From Aliiroseovarius subalbicans (GTDB lineage Bacteria; Pseudomonadota; Alphaproteobacteria; Rhodobacterales; Rhodobacteraceae): a stretch of DNA of 64,000 nucleotides. Below the pieces are notes generated by a model, which was not told the DNA's origin, searched no databases, and saw only the letters and a list, made by a program, of their open reading frames with translations. The stretch's first letter is position 1. Each line of letters opens with the position of its first letter. The translations under genes were made by a program, and so were the position numbers. Positions 26,218 through 35,545 of the stretch are shown here, piece after piece. The stretch lies in the NCBI RefSeq assembly GCF_022678625.1, contig NZ_JALBYQ010000001.1:992001-1056000 (forward strand), read 5' to 3'.

Positions 26218-27354
26218 TCAGGTTGTAAGGCGTTTGTGCTCCTGAAGCGCAAAACGGTCGGTCATCCCGGCGATGTAGTCTGCAACGACTCGGGCCAAAG
26301 CGGTCTTGTCCCCCGCCTGCGCCACGTCTGCCTGCCATTCCTCCGGCAAAAGCGCCGGGTCAGCCAGAAACAACGGAAACAGCTCTTCGACCACCTGCGT
26401 CACCTCGGCCCGCATCACCACAACGCTGGGCGCGCGATACATGCGTTTGAACAGAAACGAGCGGATCGCCTTCAGGTCTTGCCACAGCGCGTCAGAGAAC
26501 CGGATCACCGGACGCCCCAGGGCGCGGATGTCTTCGACCGAGCCCGGGTTGGCCTCTTGCAATAGCCGCTTTGAGGTCACCAGAACGTCGGAGACCATCA
26601 CCCCAAAGACCCGGCGCAACGCCTCGTGCTGGCGGCGTTTCAGGTCCAGACCGGGGTGGACGCGGTCGACCTCGGCGAAGGCCTCACCGATGATCGGCAG
26701 AGTGCAAATTTCATCCACAGTGAACAGCCCTGCCCGCAACCCGTCATCCAGATCGTGGTTGTTATAGGCGATGTCATCGGACAGCGCGGCGACCTGTGCT
26801 TCACCGCCCGCGTGGGTGTCCAGCTCCAGCGGATGGCGCGCGTCGTATTCCGCCAGCGCGTAAGGCAGATCACCTGTCACCGGACCGTTGTGCTTGGCAA
26901 TGCCTTCCAGTGTCTCCCAGGTCAGGTTCAGCCCGTCCCAGCCCGCATAATGGCGCTCAAGCGAGGTGACGATGCGCAGCGCTTGGGCGTTGTGGTCAAA
27001 CCCGCCATAGGGCGCCATCAGCGCGTCCAGCGCGTCCTCTCCGGTGTGCCCGAACGGAGTGTGGCCCAGATCGTGGGCCAGCGCCACGGCCTCGGTCAGG
27101 TGACTGTTCAGCCCCAGGGCGACCGCGATCGTACGCGCCACCTGCGCCACCTCGATCGAGTGGGTCAGCCGGGTGCGAAAATAATCGCCTTCGTGCTCTA
27201 CGAAAACCTGGGTCTTGTGTTTCAGGCGCCGAAACGCGCTGGAATGGATGATCCGGTCGCGATCCCGTTGAAAAGGTTCACGAAAGGCGCTTTCTTCTTC
27301 GGGATAAAGCCGCCCGCGGCTGCGTGCGGGGTCGCTTGCAAATGTCGCCAGCAT
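26218..27354 (-). CDS. dgt: deoxyguanosinetriphosphate triphosphohydrolase-like protein
   Basis: A 378-residue HD-domain dNTPase that hydrolyses dNTPs (dGTP in the type enzyme) to nucleoside and triphosphate. Metal-site residues are in RTRLTHSIEVAQ, ALAHDLGHTPFGHTGEDAL and SDDIAYNNHDLDD. The start at 27354 is preferred because GAGGC lies upstream, though the frame opens 15 codons earlier. It diverges from erpA and converges with the small-peptide array. Confidence 0.9.
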   Translation of the reverse strand: MLATFASDPARSRGRLYPEEESAFREPFQRDRDRIIHSSAFRRLKHKTQVFVEHEGDYFRTRLTHSIEVAQVARTIAVALGLNSHLTEAVALAHDLGHTPFGHTGEDALDALMAPYGGFDHNAQALRIVTSLERHYAGWDGLNLTWETLEGIAKHNGPVTGDLPYALAEYDARHPLELDTHAGGEAQVAALSDDIAYNNHDLDDGLRAGLFTVDEICTLPIIGEAFAEVDRVHPGLDLKRRQHEALRRVFGVMVSDVLVTSKRLLQEANPGSVEDIRALGRPVIRFSDALWQDLKAIRSFLFKRMYRAPSVVVMRAEVTQVVEELFPLFLADPALLPEEWQADVAQAGDKTALARVVADYIAGMTDRFALQEHKRLTT

Positions 27355-27425
27355 GTCTGCCTCGTCTTGCCGGTCTCGGTCCTCCCCCCTATATTCCATT
27401 CGGCGAACAGAGGAAACGCGAAACG

Positions 27426-27755
27426 ATGGAATTAACCCTGCCCCCCAAAGTCTCGGACCGCGCCTTTGCGCGGCTGGCGGAAATCGGTGCCAATGCCGAC
27501 GGCAAAGCCCTGCGCGTGGCCGTCGAAGGCGGCGGATGTTCGGGCTTTCAGTACGAAATCACCCTGGACGCCCCGGCGGACGGCGACCTTGTGCTGGAAG
27601 GCGCGGGCGAAAAAGTCGTGGTGGACGACGTGTCCCTGCCCTTCCTGGCCAACGCGGTGATCGATTTCACCGAAGAACTGATCGGCGCGCGCTTCGTGAT
27701 CGACAACCCGAACGCCACGGCCTCCTGTGGCTGCGGCACCTCGTTCTCGATGTAA
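27426..27755 (+). CDS. erpA: iron-sulfur cluster insertion protein (ErpA/HesB-IscA family)
   Basis: A 109-residue A-type carrier that passes Fe-S clusters to apoproteins. The three cluster cysteines are visible: one in GGGCSGFQY and two in SCGCGTSFSM at the C-terminus. The divergent gap to dgt is 71 bp with the chosen starts. ErpA and IscA are hard to separate by sequence alone; the dgt neighbourhood is typical for the alphaproteobacterial ErpA-like protein. Confidence 0.9.
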   Translation: MELTLPPKVSDRAFARLAEIGANADGKALRVAVEGGGCSGFQYEITLDAPADGDLVLEGAGEKVVVDDVSLPFLANAVIDFTEELIGARFVIDNPNATASCGCGTSFSM

Positions 27756-27813
27756 CAGCGTGGCGTTGCGCCGCGTTTCGCCATCCGACACACACGTTAT
27801 GCAGGAGCCACTC

Positions 27814-28341
27814 ATGACCAGCCGCTACACACTTGGGTTTCGTTGGGTCCATTGGATCATGGCGCTTGTCATCCTCACGATGCTGGCGTTCGGACAGAAG
27901 TTCGCAGGCGAGATGACCGTGGCCGACCGCACCTTTTCGTTGGGGGCGCATGCCTCGCTCGGCGTCCTGGTGGTCATGTTTCTTCTGACCCGGATTGTCT
28001 TGCGCCTGACAGGACGTTCCGGCCGCCCGAACCACGCCATCGCCCCCTGGCAAAGCCTGGCCTCGAAAACCGTGCAGGCGGGGATTTACCTGTGCCTGAT
28101 CTTCGTGCCGGTGACCGGCATCCTGACCGCCCGCGCGCATGAGCTTCCGGTGCAGCCCTTCGGCATGGCGTCGATTTCGACATCTGACCCGGCGTTCTAT
28201 GACATGATCCGCCCGCTGCATGACTATGGCACCAAGGCGCTGATGCTGCTGCTTGCCTTGCATATCGGCGCGGCGCTGATGCACCGCTTCGTCCTTCGCG
28301 ATGGGGTCATGGCCTCCATGAGCCTTCTGCGGCAAAAGTGA
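27814..28341 (+). CDS. cytochrome b561 family protein
   Basis: A 175-residue membrane protein with four predicted helices. Haem-ligand histidines are visible in FRWVHWIMA, LGAHASLGV, DYGTKALMLLLALHIGAAL and nearby HRFVLRDG. It would move electrons between quinol and a periplasmic partner or superoxide. CAGGAG lies seven bases before the ATG at 27814. It starts 58 bp after erpA and could be cotranscribed with it. Confidence 0.87.
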   Translation: MTSRYTLGFRWVHWIMALVILTMLAFGQKFAGEMTVADRTFSLGAHASLGVLVVMFLLTRIVLRLTGRSGRPNHAIAPWQSLASKTVQAGIYLCLIFVPVTGILTARAHELPVQPFGMASISTSDPAFYDMIRPLHDYGTKALMLLLALHIGAALMHRFVLRDGVMASMSLLRQK

Positions 28342-28377
28342 CTTCCCAATTGCCGCGCAAGCCGCTACCCCGCCCCC

Positions 28378-29553
28378 ATGCGGTATGACACGATCATCAT
28401 TGGCGCCGGTGCGGCGGGGCTGTTTTGCGGCGCCGAAGCGGCGCGCAGCGGCAAGTCCACCCTTGTGCTGGACCACGCGAAAAAGCCGGGCGAGAAGATC
28501 CGAATTTCCGGTGGCGGGCGCTGTAACTTCACCAACATGTTTGCCGGGCCTGAAAATTTCCTGTCGCAAAACAAGCACTTCGCCAAATCCGCGTTGAAAC
28601 GTTTTACCCAGTGGGATTTCATCGACCGGGTCGATCGCGCGGGCATCGCCTGGCATGAAAAGACGCTGGGGCAGCTGTTTTGCGACGACAAGGCGACCCA
28701 GATCATCGACATGCTGCTGGATGATTTGAAGTCCACGGGGGGGGAACTGCGGCTGGACACGTCGGTGCAGTCCATCGCGCAGGATGACGACGGGTTCACC
28801 CTGACCCTGCCCACAGGTCGGGTGCGTTGCGCAAACCTTGTCATCGCCACTGGTGGAAAATCGATCCCCAAAATGGGCGCGACCGGGCTTGCCTATGACA
28901 TCGCACGTCAGTTTGGCCATGCGTTGACCGAAACGCGCCCCGGCCTTGTGCCGCTGACCTTTCCCGAGGGACGCTTTGCCGCCCTGTCCGGCCTGTCGCT
29001 GCCCGTGCGCATCTCGAACGCCCGCGCGACGTTTGACGAGGCGATGCTGTTCACCCATCGCGGCCTGTCCGGCCCCGCGATCCTGCAAATCAGCTCTTAC
29101 TGGCGCGAAGGTGAACCGATCGAGGTGAACCTGATCCCCGACCTGCCGCTGTTCGATCTTCTCGCAGCACAGCGGCAACTGGAAGGGCGGCGCAACCTGA
29201 CAACCGAGCTTGCCCGCCACCTGCCCGCCCGGCTGGTTGATCACCTGTCCAACCCGCTGGGGCTGACCGGCAACCTGGCCGATCAGAGCGACACCCGCCT
29301 GCGGAGCCTTGAACATGCGTTGTCGCACTGGCAGCTCATCCCGAACGGCTCGGAGGGCTACCGCACCGCCGAGGTCACCTTGGGCGGGATCGACACCGAC
29401 GGGCTGGACAGCCGCACGATGATGTCAAAAACCACGCCGGGTCTGTATTTCATCGGTGAATGCGTGGATGTCACGGGCTGGCTGGGCGGCTACAATTTCC
29501 AATGGGCCTGGGCCTCGGCCCACGCCGCCGGGAACCATATCGCCGCGTCCTGA
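28378..29553 (+). CDS. BaiN/HI0933-like flavoprotein (NAD(P)/FAD-dependent oxidoreductase)
   Basis: A 391-residue flavoprotein with an N-terminal FAD-binding Rossmann motif IIIGAGAAGLFCG, the family segment ISGGGRCNFTN, a second nucleotide motif NLVIATGGKSIPKMG, and the C-terminal GECVDVTGWLGGYNFQWAW. HI0933-like proteins are widespread, and the physiological substrate is usually unknown. It lies between cytochrome b561 and xth on the same strand, with gaps of 36 and 56 bp. Confidence 0.9.
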   Translation: MRYDTIIIGAGAAGLFCGAEAARSGKSTLVLDHAKKPGEKIRISGGGRCNFTNMFAGPENFLSQNKHFAKSALKRFTQWDFIDRVDRAGIAWHEKTLGQLFCDDKATQIIDMLLDDLKSTGGELRLDTSVQSIAQDDDGFTLTLPTGRVRCANLVIATGGKSIPKMGATGLAYDIARQFGHALTETRPGLVPLTFPEGRFAALSGLSLPVRISNARATFDEAMLFTHRGLSGPAILQISSYWREGEPIEVNLIPDLPLFDLLAAQRQLEGRRNLTTELARHLPARLVDHLSNPLGLTGNLADQSDTRLRSLEHALSHWQLIPNGSEGYRTAEVTLGGIDTDGLDSRTMMSKTTPGLYFIGECVDVTGWLGGYNFQWAWASAHAAGNHIAAS

Positions 29554-29609
29554 CTTGTGCCCATGGCGCAATGCCCGTTACATGGGGCCAGTGTCGCGCG
29601 GAGGTCCCC

Positions 29610-30389
29610 ATGAAAATCGCCAGTTTCAACATCAACGGCATCAAGGCCCGGCTGCCCGCCCTGACCGATTGGCTGGAGGAGGCCAAGCCGGACGTGGCGA
29701 TCTTGCAAGAGATCAAGTCGGTCGATGAGGGCTTTCCCCGCGAGCACTTTGAGAACCTCGGCTACAGCGTTGAAACACATGGACAAAAATCCTTCAACGG
29801 CGTCGCGCTTTTGTCGAAATACCCGTTGGAAGACGTGGTGCGCGGCCTGCCGGGGGATGAGACCGACGAACAGGCGCGCTATATCGAAGCGACCGTGGTG
29901 GGCGACACGGCTGTGCGCATCTGTGGGCTGTATCTGCCCAACGGAAACCCGGTGCCAGGACCGAAATATGACTATAAACTGGCCTGGATGGAGCGTTTAA
30001 GATCCCGTGCCAAAGAATTGTTATTGCAAGAAGAACCGTTCTTCATGGCCGGGGATTTCAACATCATTCCGCAAGCCGAAGACGCGGCCCGCCCCGAAGA
30101 CTGGACCGAGGACGCGCTGTATCGCTTGGACAGCCGCGACGCCTATCGCCGGATCGTGAACCTGGGGCTGACCGACGCTTTCCGCGCCCGCAACCCAGCA
30201 CCCGAGCAATACACGTTTTGGGATTTCCAGCGCGGGTCCTGGCAGCGCAATGATGGCATTCGGATCGACCATTTCCTGTTGTCGCCGCAATGCGCCGACC
30301 TTCTGGTCGACTGCCAAATCGACAAAGAAGTGCGCGGGCGCGAAAAACCGTCAGATCACGTGCCGATCTGGGTTGAGCTTGCTGCATAA
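29610..30389 (+). CDS. xth: exodeoxyribonuclease III
   Basis: A 259-residue AP endonuclease/3'-exonuclease for base excision repair. Catalytic motifs are FNINGIKARLP, LQEIKSVDEGFP, MAGDFNIIPQAEDA and the terminal KPSDHVPIWVEL, which contain the expected Asn, Glu, Asp and His residues. The frame opens earlier, but the ATG at 29610 is the family start. It is followed within 9 bp by the nucleoside hydrolase gene, so the two may form an operon. Confidence 0.95.
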   Translation: MKIASFNINGIKARLPALTDWLEEAKPDVAILQEIKSVDEGFPREHFENLGYSVETHGQKSFNGVALLSKYPLEDVVRGLPGDETDEQARYIEATVVGDTAVRICGLYLPNGNPVPGPKYDYKLAWMERLRSRAKELLLQEEPFFMAGDFNIIPQAEDAARPEDWTEDALYRLDSRDAYRRIVNLGLTDAFRARNPAPEQYTFWDFQRGSWQRNDGIRIDHFLLSPQCADLLVDCQIDKEVRGREKPSDHVPIWVELAA

Positions 30390-30398
30390 GGACATGAC

Positions 30399-31334
30399 AT
30401 GACACGTAAAATCATCATCGACACGGATCCGGGGCAAGACGACGCCGTGGCCATCCTTCTGGCGCTCGCCAGCCCTGAGCTTGACGTTCTGGGCATCACC
30501 GCCGTGGCGGGCAACGTGCCGCTGCCGCTGACCCAGAAGAACGCGCGCATCGTGTGTGAACTGGCGGGGCGCACGGATGTGAAGGTCTTCGCCGGTTGCG
30601 ACGCACCACTGGAACGCCCGCTTGTCACTGCCGAATACGTGCATGGCAAGACCGGGCTGGACGGACCCGAGCTGCCTGATCCGACGATGCCGCTCCAGGA
30701 CGCCCACGCGGTGGATTTCATCATCGATACCCTGCGGGATGAGCCTTCGGGCAGCGTCACCCTGTGCCCGCTGGGGCCGCTCACCAACATCGCCACCGCG
30801 TTTTCCCGCGCGCCGGATATTGTCGACCGGGTGCAGCAGATCGTTCTGATGGGCGGGGCCTATTTCGAGGTGGGCAACGTCACCCCGGCGGCTGAATTCA
30901 ACATCTATGTTGACCCACAAGCTGCTGATATTGTGTTTAAATCCGGTGTCGATATCGTGGTGATGCCGCTGGACGTCACTCACAAGGCGCTGGTCACCAA
31001 AGCGCGCAACGATGCCTTTCGCGCACTGGAGACCAAAGTCGGCATCGCCGTGGCCCAGATGACCGATTTCTTCGAACGGTTCGACCGCGAGAAATACGGC
31101 TCGGATGGTGCGCCGCTGCATGACCCTTGCGTCACCGCCTTTCTGATCGCGCCCGATCTGTTCACCGGGCGGCGGGTTAACGTCGCTGTCGAAACCCGGT
31201 CGGACCTGACACTGGGCATGACGGTTGCAGATTGGTGGGGCGTGACCGATCGCGCGCCGAATGCGCTGTTCATCGGTGACGTGGATTCGGACGGGCTCTT
31301 TGCCCTGCTGACCGCGCGGCTGGGCCGGTTGTGA
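30399..31334 (+). CDS. nucleoside hydrolase (IunH-type)
   Basis: A 311-residue enzyme that cleaves the N-glycosidic bond of ribonucleosides for base salvage. The calcium-binding DTDPGQDDAVA motif is at residues 7-17, the active-site-loop YVHGKTGLDGPELP is present, and LHDPCVTAFLI carries the C-terminal aspartate. It has no signal peptide, so it is cytoplasmic. The stop overlaps the GTG start of the acetyltransferase gene by 4 bp. Confidence 0.92.
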   Translation: MTRKIIIDTDPGQDDAVAILLALASPELDVLGITAVAGNVPLPLTQKNARIVCELAGRTDVKVFAGCDAPLERPLVTAEYVHGKTGLDGPELPDPTMPLQDAHAVDFIIDTLRDEPSGSVTLCPLGPLTNIATAFSRAPDIVDRVQQIVLMGGAYFEVGNVTPAAEFNIYVDPQAADIVFKSGVDIVVMPLDVTHKALVTKARNDAFRALETKVGIAVAQMTDFFERFDREKYGSDGAPLHDPCVTAFLIAPDLFTGRRVNVAVETRSDLTLGMTVADWWGVTDRAPNALFIGDVDSDGLFALLTARLGRL

Positions 31335-31777
31335 GCGCGCTCAGGCTGGCCTCAACCGACGATCTGGACCGGCTGGTCACGCTTGTCGAACGCGCTCATG
31401 CGCTTGAGGGGATCACCCAGGATGACGCGGCCCGTCGCGACGCGCTTTACCCGCTGCTGGAGGGCACGCCGTATGGTGCGATCTGGCTGATCGGCCCGCG
31501 TTCGGCCCCAGTGGGGTTCATCGCGGCAAGCTTCGGCTGGTCGATCGCACGCGGTGGGCTGGAAGCGAGGATCGACGCCTTTTTCATCCGCGAAAAAGTC
31601 CGCGGGCGCGGCATGGGGTCCGAGGCGCTGGCAAGCCTGGCGCGCGCCCTGTCCGAACAGGGGATAACCGCGCTGCACCTTGAGGTTGCCGCGGACAACG
31701 ATGCGGCGCGGCGTCTGGGTCAGCGTCTTGGTTTCGCGCATCGTGACCAGACGGTTCTGATGACGCGCGCGGTATAA
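31331..31777 (+). CDS. GNAT family N-acetyltransferase
   Basis: A 148-residue acetyltransferase. The acetyl-CoA binding motif is visible as VRGRGMGSEALASLARAL, followed by LHLEVAADNDAARRLGQRLGF. It begins with GTG inside the nucleoside hydrolase stop and ends 3 bp before selO, so the three are translationally coupled. The acceptor substrate is not predictable. Confidence 0.87.
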   Translation: MSALRLASTDDLDRLVTLVERAHALEGITQDDAARRDALYPLLEGTPYGAIWLIGPRSAPVGFIAASFGWSIARGGLEARIDAFFIREKVRGRGMGSEALASLARALSEQGITALHLEVAADNDAARRLGQRLGFAHRDQTVLMTRAV

Positions 31778-31780
31778 GCA

Positions 31781-33187
31781 ATGTCATGGCCCTTCGATAA
31801 TTCCTATGCCCGCCTGCCTGACAGGCTGTTTACCCCGCAGGCGCCAACCCCGGTGCGCAATCCGCAGATCATCGCGGTGAATGCCGGTTTGGCGCGGGAG
31901 CTGGGATTGGACCCCGCTGCGCTGAGCCCGGACATTCTGGCCGGAAACACACTTCCCGATGGGGCCGCCCCGCTGGCGCAGCTTTATGCCGGGCATCAGT
32001 TCGGCAATTGGGTGCCGCAGCTGGGCGACGGACGCGCGGTGCTGCTGGGCGAGGTCATCGGGCAAAATGGCCGACGTGACATTCAGCTCAAGGGCGCCGG
32101 ACGCACGCCCTATTCGCGCAACGGCGACGGGCGCGCCTGGCTGGGGCCGATCTTGCGCGAATATGTGGTCAGCGAGGCGATGCATGCGCTTGGCGTACCG
32201 ACCACCCGCGCTTTGGCCGCCGTGACGACGGGCGAGAAAGTCCAGCGCGAACAAGCCTTTCCGGGCGCGATCCTGACGCGGGTGGCTGCCAGCCATATCC
32301 GCGTGGGCACCTTCCAGGCGCTGGCGGCGCGCGGGGATACCGAGGCGCTTGAGGCGCTGACGGCTCATGTGATCGCACGCCATTATCCCGACGTGGATAC
32401 ACCGCTGGAGCTGCTCCGTGCCATCGTTTCCGCGCAGGCCGGGCTGATTGCCAAGTGGATGAGCATCGGCTTCATCCACGGCGTGATGAACACCGACAAC
32501 ATGGCGGTCTCGGGCGAAACGATCGACTATGGCCCCTGTGCCTTCATGGATGCCTATCACCCCGCCACGCTGTTCAGCTCGATCGACCAGTTCGGGCGCT
32601 ATGCCTATCAGCAGCAGCCCGATATCGCGGTCTGGAACCTGGCCCAGCTGGCGACCAGCCTGTTGCCCCTGATGGGGGAGCGCGAGGCGGCGGTCGAGGC
32701 CGCCACCGAGGCGGTCAACGGCTTTTCCCAGCTCTATCAGGCCGACTGGATGCGGCTGTTTCGCGCCAAGCTGGGGCTGAAGACGCAGGAAGAGGGCGAT
32801 CTGGCGCTGATCACCGGGCTTTTGCAGCGCATGGCGACAAGCCAGGCGGATTTTACCAATACGTTCCGGGCGCTGGCGGATGGCGCAGCCGCCGCGCATA
32901 TCACGGATGAGGGCGCTTGGGACAGCTGGGCACCGGATTGGCAGGCGCGGCTGGCACGCGAACCCGGGGACCCGCAGGCGACAATGCGCAATACCAACCC
33001 CGCCTTCATCCCGCGCAACCACCGGATCGAGCAGGCGATTCAGGCCGGGCTCACGGGTGATTTCGCGCTGTTCCATCGCCTGAATACGGTGCTGGCGCAT
33101 CCCTTTGAGAACCAGCCCGACCAGGGCGATCTGGCCCTGCCGCCGGAAAATCACGAACGGGTGTTACAAACGTTCTGCGGCACCTAG
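31781..33187 (+). CDS. selO: protein adenylyltransferase SelO (YdiU/UPF0061)
   Basis: A 468-residue pseudokinase-fold enzyme that transfers AMP to hydroxyl side chains of proteins in redox stress. Family motifs are [44 protein letters not shown] and the metal-binding [20 protein letters not shown]. Many SelO proteins end with a selenocysteine or cysteine near the C-terminus; this one ends LQTFCGT, so it carries the cysteine. It is the last gene of the xth-to-selO run and convergent with the next gene. Confidence 0.94.
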   Translation: MSWPFDNSYARLPDRLFTPQAPTPVRNPQIIAVNAGLARELGLDPAALSPDILAGNTLPDGAAPLAQLYAGHQFGNWVPQLGDGRAVLLGEVIGQNGRRDIQLKGAGRTPYSRNGDGRAWLGPILREYVVSEAMHALGVPTTRALAAVTTGEKVQREQAFPGAILTRVAASHIRVGTFQALAARGDTEALEALTAHVIARHYPDVDTPLELLRAIVSAQAGLIAKWMSIGFIHGVMNTDNMAVSGETIDYGPCAFMDAYHPATLFSSIDQFGRYAYQQQPDIAVWNLAQLATSLLPLMGEREAAVEAATEAVNGFSQLYQADWMRLFRAKLGLKTQEEGDLALITGLLQRMATSQADFTNTFRALADGAAAAHITDEGAWDSWAPDWQARLAREPGDPQATMRNTNPAFIPRNHRIEQAIQAGLTGDFALFHRLNTVLAHPFENQPDQGDLALPPENHERVLQTFCGT

Positions 33188-33190
33188 GAC

Positions 33191-33853
33191 CTAGTCGGAC
33201 GGGCCGGATTTGCGAAACATCGCCCGGTTACGGCGCACGAACTCGGCGATCATGCCCGGCAGCCCCCAGCGTTCGCGTCCCTTGAGATAGCCAAAGCCCG
33301 CCATTGCGCCAAAAAACGCGCCGATGGCATCGATGATCAGGTCGCTCATCGTGTCGTTCAGACCGCTTTTCTGCATGTTCAGGCCAAACGCCTGATCCAT
33401 CGCAAACTCGAACACCTCCCACAGCGTGCCGATGGCCAGGGCGAAGGTAAAAGCAATCACGGAAATCGCCCAGGCGGGGGCCGCGTATTTGTCGCCCTCG
33501 AACAAGGTCAGGGCAAAGATGACGCCCATCAGGCCGAACCCCATCGCCGAGGCGCCATGCATCACGATATCCCACCAGGCGAAGCGTTCATAAAAGTCGA
33601 AAGCCTCGCCCAGAAACAGTGTGCCAAACAGAAACAGCACGATCCCGGCGTAAAAGCTGACCGGCACGCGGATGTGCAGCCGGTCGGCCAGAAACGCAGG
33701 CACGATCGAGGCGAACAGGGTGCCGGTGGCGATGAACACCATCTCCCAGTTCTGTTCATAAAGCGCGAAGCTGGCCGTCCCCAGAAGGAACAGCCAGACC
33801 GCATAGACGACATAGCTTTGACCATAGACCACCATGCCACTGGTGTAGTGCAC
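33191..33853 (-). CDS. DUF2238-like integral membrane protein
   Basis: A 220-residue protein with about six hydrophobic helices. The segments DIVMHGASAMGFGLMGV, GTLWEVFEFAMD and NDTMSDLIIDAIGAFFGA are characteristic of the YjdF/DUF2238 group, with conserved acidic residues inside the membrane region. The substrate is unknown. A second, shorter protein with the same layout is encoded at 42506. The gene is convergent with selO (3-bp gap) and divergent from the next gene (47 bp). Confidence 0.77.
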   Translation of the reverse strand: MHYTSGMVVYGQSYVVYAVWLFLLGTASFALYEQNWEMVFIATGTLFASIVPAFLADRLHIRVPVSFYAGIVLFLFGTLFLGEAFDFYERFAWWDIVMHGASAMGFGLMGVIFALTLFEGDKYAAPAWAISVIAFTFALAIGTLWEVFEFAMDQAFGLNMQKSGLNDTMSDLIIDAIGAFFGAMAGFGYLKGRERWGLPGMIAEFVRRNRAMFRKSGPSD

Positions 33854-33900
33854 CCGACGCCCGGCTTCAATTGTTGCGGATCGTGCCTATATCTGTGGCG

Positions 33901-34581
33901 ATGAAACTTGTGACTTACAACATGCGCAAGGCCATTGGTCTGGATCGCCGCCGTGACCCGCACCGGGTGATGGACGTGATCAATCAGACCGGGGCGGACG
34001 TGGTCGTGCTGCAAGAGGCCGACCGTCGGCTGGGTCCCCGCCCCGCCGCGCTGGCGCGCCGGTTGATCGAGGATGAGAGCGATTTTGTGCCGGTGGATCT
34101 GGCGGCCAATGGCGTGTCGCTGGGCAGCCACGGCAACGCCATTCTGGTGCGCAAAGGCCTGTCCATCGCAGCCCCGACCCGGATCGAGCTGCCCGGTTTT
34201 GAGCCACGTGGCGCGGTCTCGGTCGAGGTGGCCGGGCGCCTGCGCGTCGTGGGCGTGCATCTGGGCCTGATGCGCCGCCACCGGATGCGCCAACTTGCGA
34301 CCTTGTCCGAGACCTTGGACGGCCACCCGATGCCCACCGCCATTCTGGGCGATTTCAACGAATGGTCCGCCAGCCAGGGGTTTGAGGCGCTGCATGACGA
34401 CTACACCCTCCACAGTCCCGGCCATTCCTATCACGCCGCACGCCCAATGGCTGCACTGGACCGGGTGGCGCTGTCACACGGGCTTACCCTGCGCGATGCC
34501 GGGGTGGTTGAGACGAAACGTGCCAAGATTGCATCCGACCACCTGCCTGTCTGGGCCGACGTGGCCCTTACCGGCGGTTGA
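33901..34581 (+). CDS. endonuclease/exonuclease/phosphatase family protein
   Basis: A 226-residue EEP-fold hydrolase. Visible are TYNMRKAIGLD, VVLQEADRR (metal-binding Glu), ILGDFNEWS (catalytic Asp/Asn) and SDHLPVWADV (catalytic Asp-His). No signal peptide is evident. Relatives hydrolyse nucleic acids, phospholipids or other phosphoesters, so specificity is open. Its 3' end overlaps the convergent transporter gene by 14 bp. Confidence 0.87.
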   Translation: MKLVTYNMRKAIGLDRRRDPHRVMDVINQTGADVVVLQEADRRLGPRPAALARRLIEDESDFVPVDLAANGVSLGSHGNAILVRKGLSIAAPTRIELPGFEPRGAVSVEVAGRLRVVGVHLGLMRRHRMRQLATLSETLDGHPMPTAILGDFNEWSASQGFEALHDDYTLHSPGHSYHAARPMAALDRVALSHGLTLRDAGVVETKRAKIASDHLPVWADVALTGG

Positions 34582-35449
34582 TCAACACGATCCCGACCGC
34601 GACCAGCACCAGCGCGCCGATCAGGGATGGCGTCACGGTTTCCCCCAGCCAGGCCCAGCCCATCGCCACGCCGAAAATCGGCGACAGGAAGGCGAATGAG
34701 GCGACCGAAGACGCCTTGTAGCGTTTCAGGAGCCAAAACCACGCCATGAAGGCGCCGGTGGCGACAAAAACGATCTGGAAAGCAAGGCCCGCGATGTGGG
34801 CCGGCTGAAAGTCCCGCACGAAGGGGCCGAAGAACAGCGCGGCGATCAGCATCACCGGGGCAGACACGGCGACCTGCCACCACATCTGCATCTCAGGCCC
34901 CAGCTCGCGCAACCGGGTGACACGGGCAGACAGGGACACGCCCATCCAGCCGAGCGCGGCGGCCAGCGCGGCCAGATCGCCGGCCAGCGATGCCTCACCC
35001 CCAAGGCCCGAACGGTCAACGATGGCCCAGGTGACACCGGCGAAGGCCAGCGCCAGCCCCACGGATTTCACCGGGGTCAGGCGTTCACCCGGCAGCACGA
35101 AATGCGCCGTCAGCGCCATCCAGACCGGCATGGAATAGAAGATCACGCTGACCCGGGTCACCGTGGTCAGGTCCAGCGCGACGAACAGGCAGATGAACTC
35201 CGCCGCGAAGATCAGCCCGGCCAGAACGCCCGCACCGATCGTGCCGGGGGTGAAATCCAACCGCACGCCGCGAAAGCGCATCCACAGTCCGATCACCATC
35301 ACAGCCCCTAGCGACCGCAACGCGGCACCGAACACCGGTTGCAGCCCGTCATTCGTGACTTTGATCACCACCTGGTTCACCGCCAGGATCAGAAAGATCG
35401 CGATCAGGGCACCGGCTCCGCGGGCTTCCATATTCAGTTTTGCATCCAT
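34568..35449 (-). CDS. EamA/DMT family transporter
   Basis: A 293-residue membrane protein of the drug/metabolite transporter superfamily, with ten predicted helices in two EamA repeats (first beginning near AIFLILAVNQVVIKV, second near ALAAALGWMGVSLSA). The start is uncertain: 35449 (MDAKLN), 35431 (MEARGAG) and a more upstream codon are all possible. It is divergent from the Na+/H+ antiporter gene. Substrate unknown. Confidence 0.85.
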   Translation of the reverse strand: MDAKLNMEARGAGALIAIFLILAVNQVVIKVTNDGLQPVFGAALRSLGAVMVIGLWMRFRGVRLDFTPGTIGAGVLAGLIFAAEFICLFVALDLTTVTRVSVIFYSMPVWMALTAHFVLPGERLTPVKSVGLALAFAGVTWAIVDRSGLGGEASLAGDLAALAAALGWMGVSLSARVTRLRELGPEMQMWWQVAVSAPVMLIAALFFGPFVRDFQPAHIAGLAFQIVFVATGAFMAWFWLLKRYKASSVASFAFLSPIFGVAMGWAWLGETVTPSLIGALVLVAVGIVLINRR

Positions 35450-35545
35450 CCGGCGACAGGACCCGGCGTCGCAGGGCAAGTCAAGCCATTCCACCGGCGA
35501 AATCTCCGTGCTATTCAGGCGAAAATCAAATTTGACGGGGCAAAC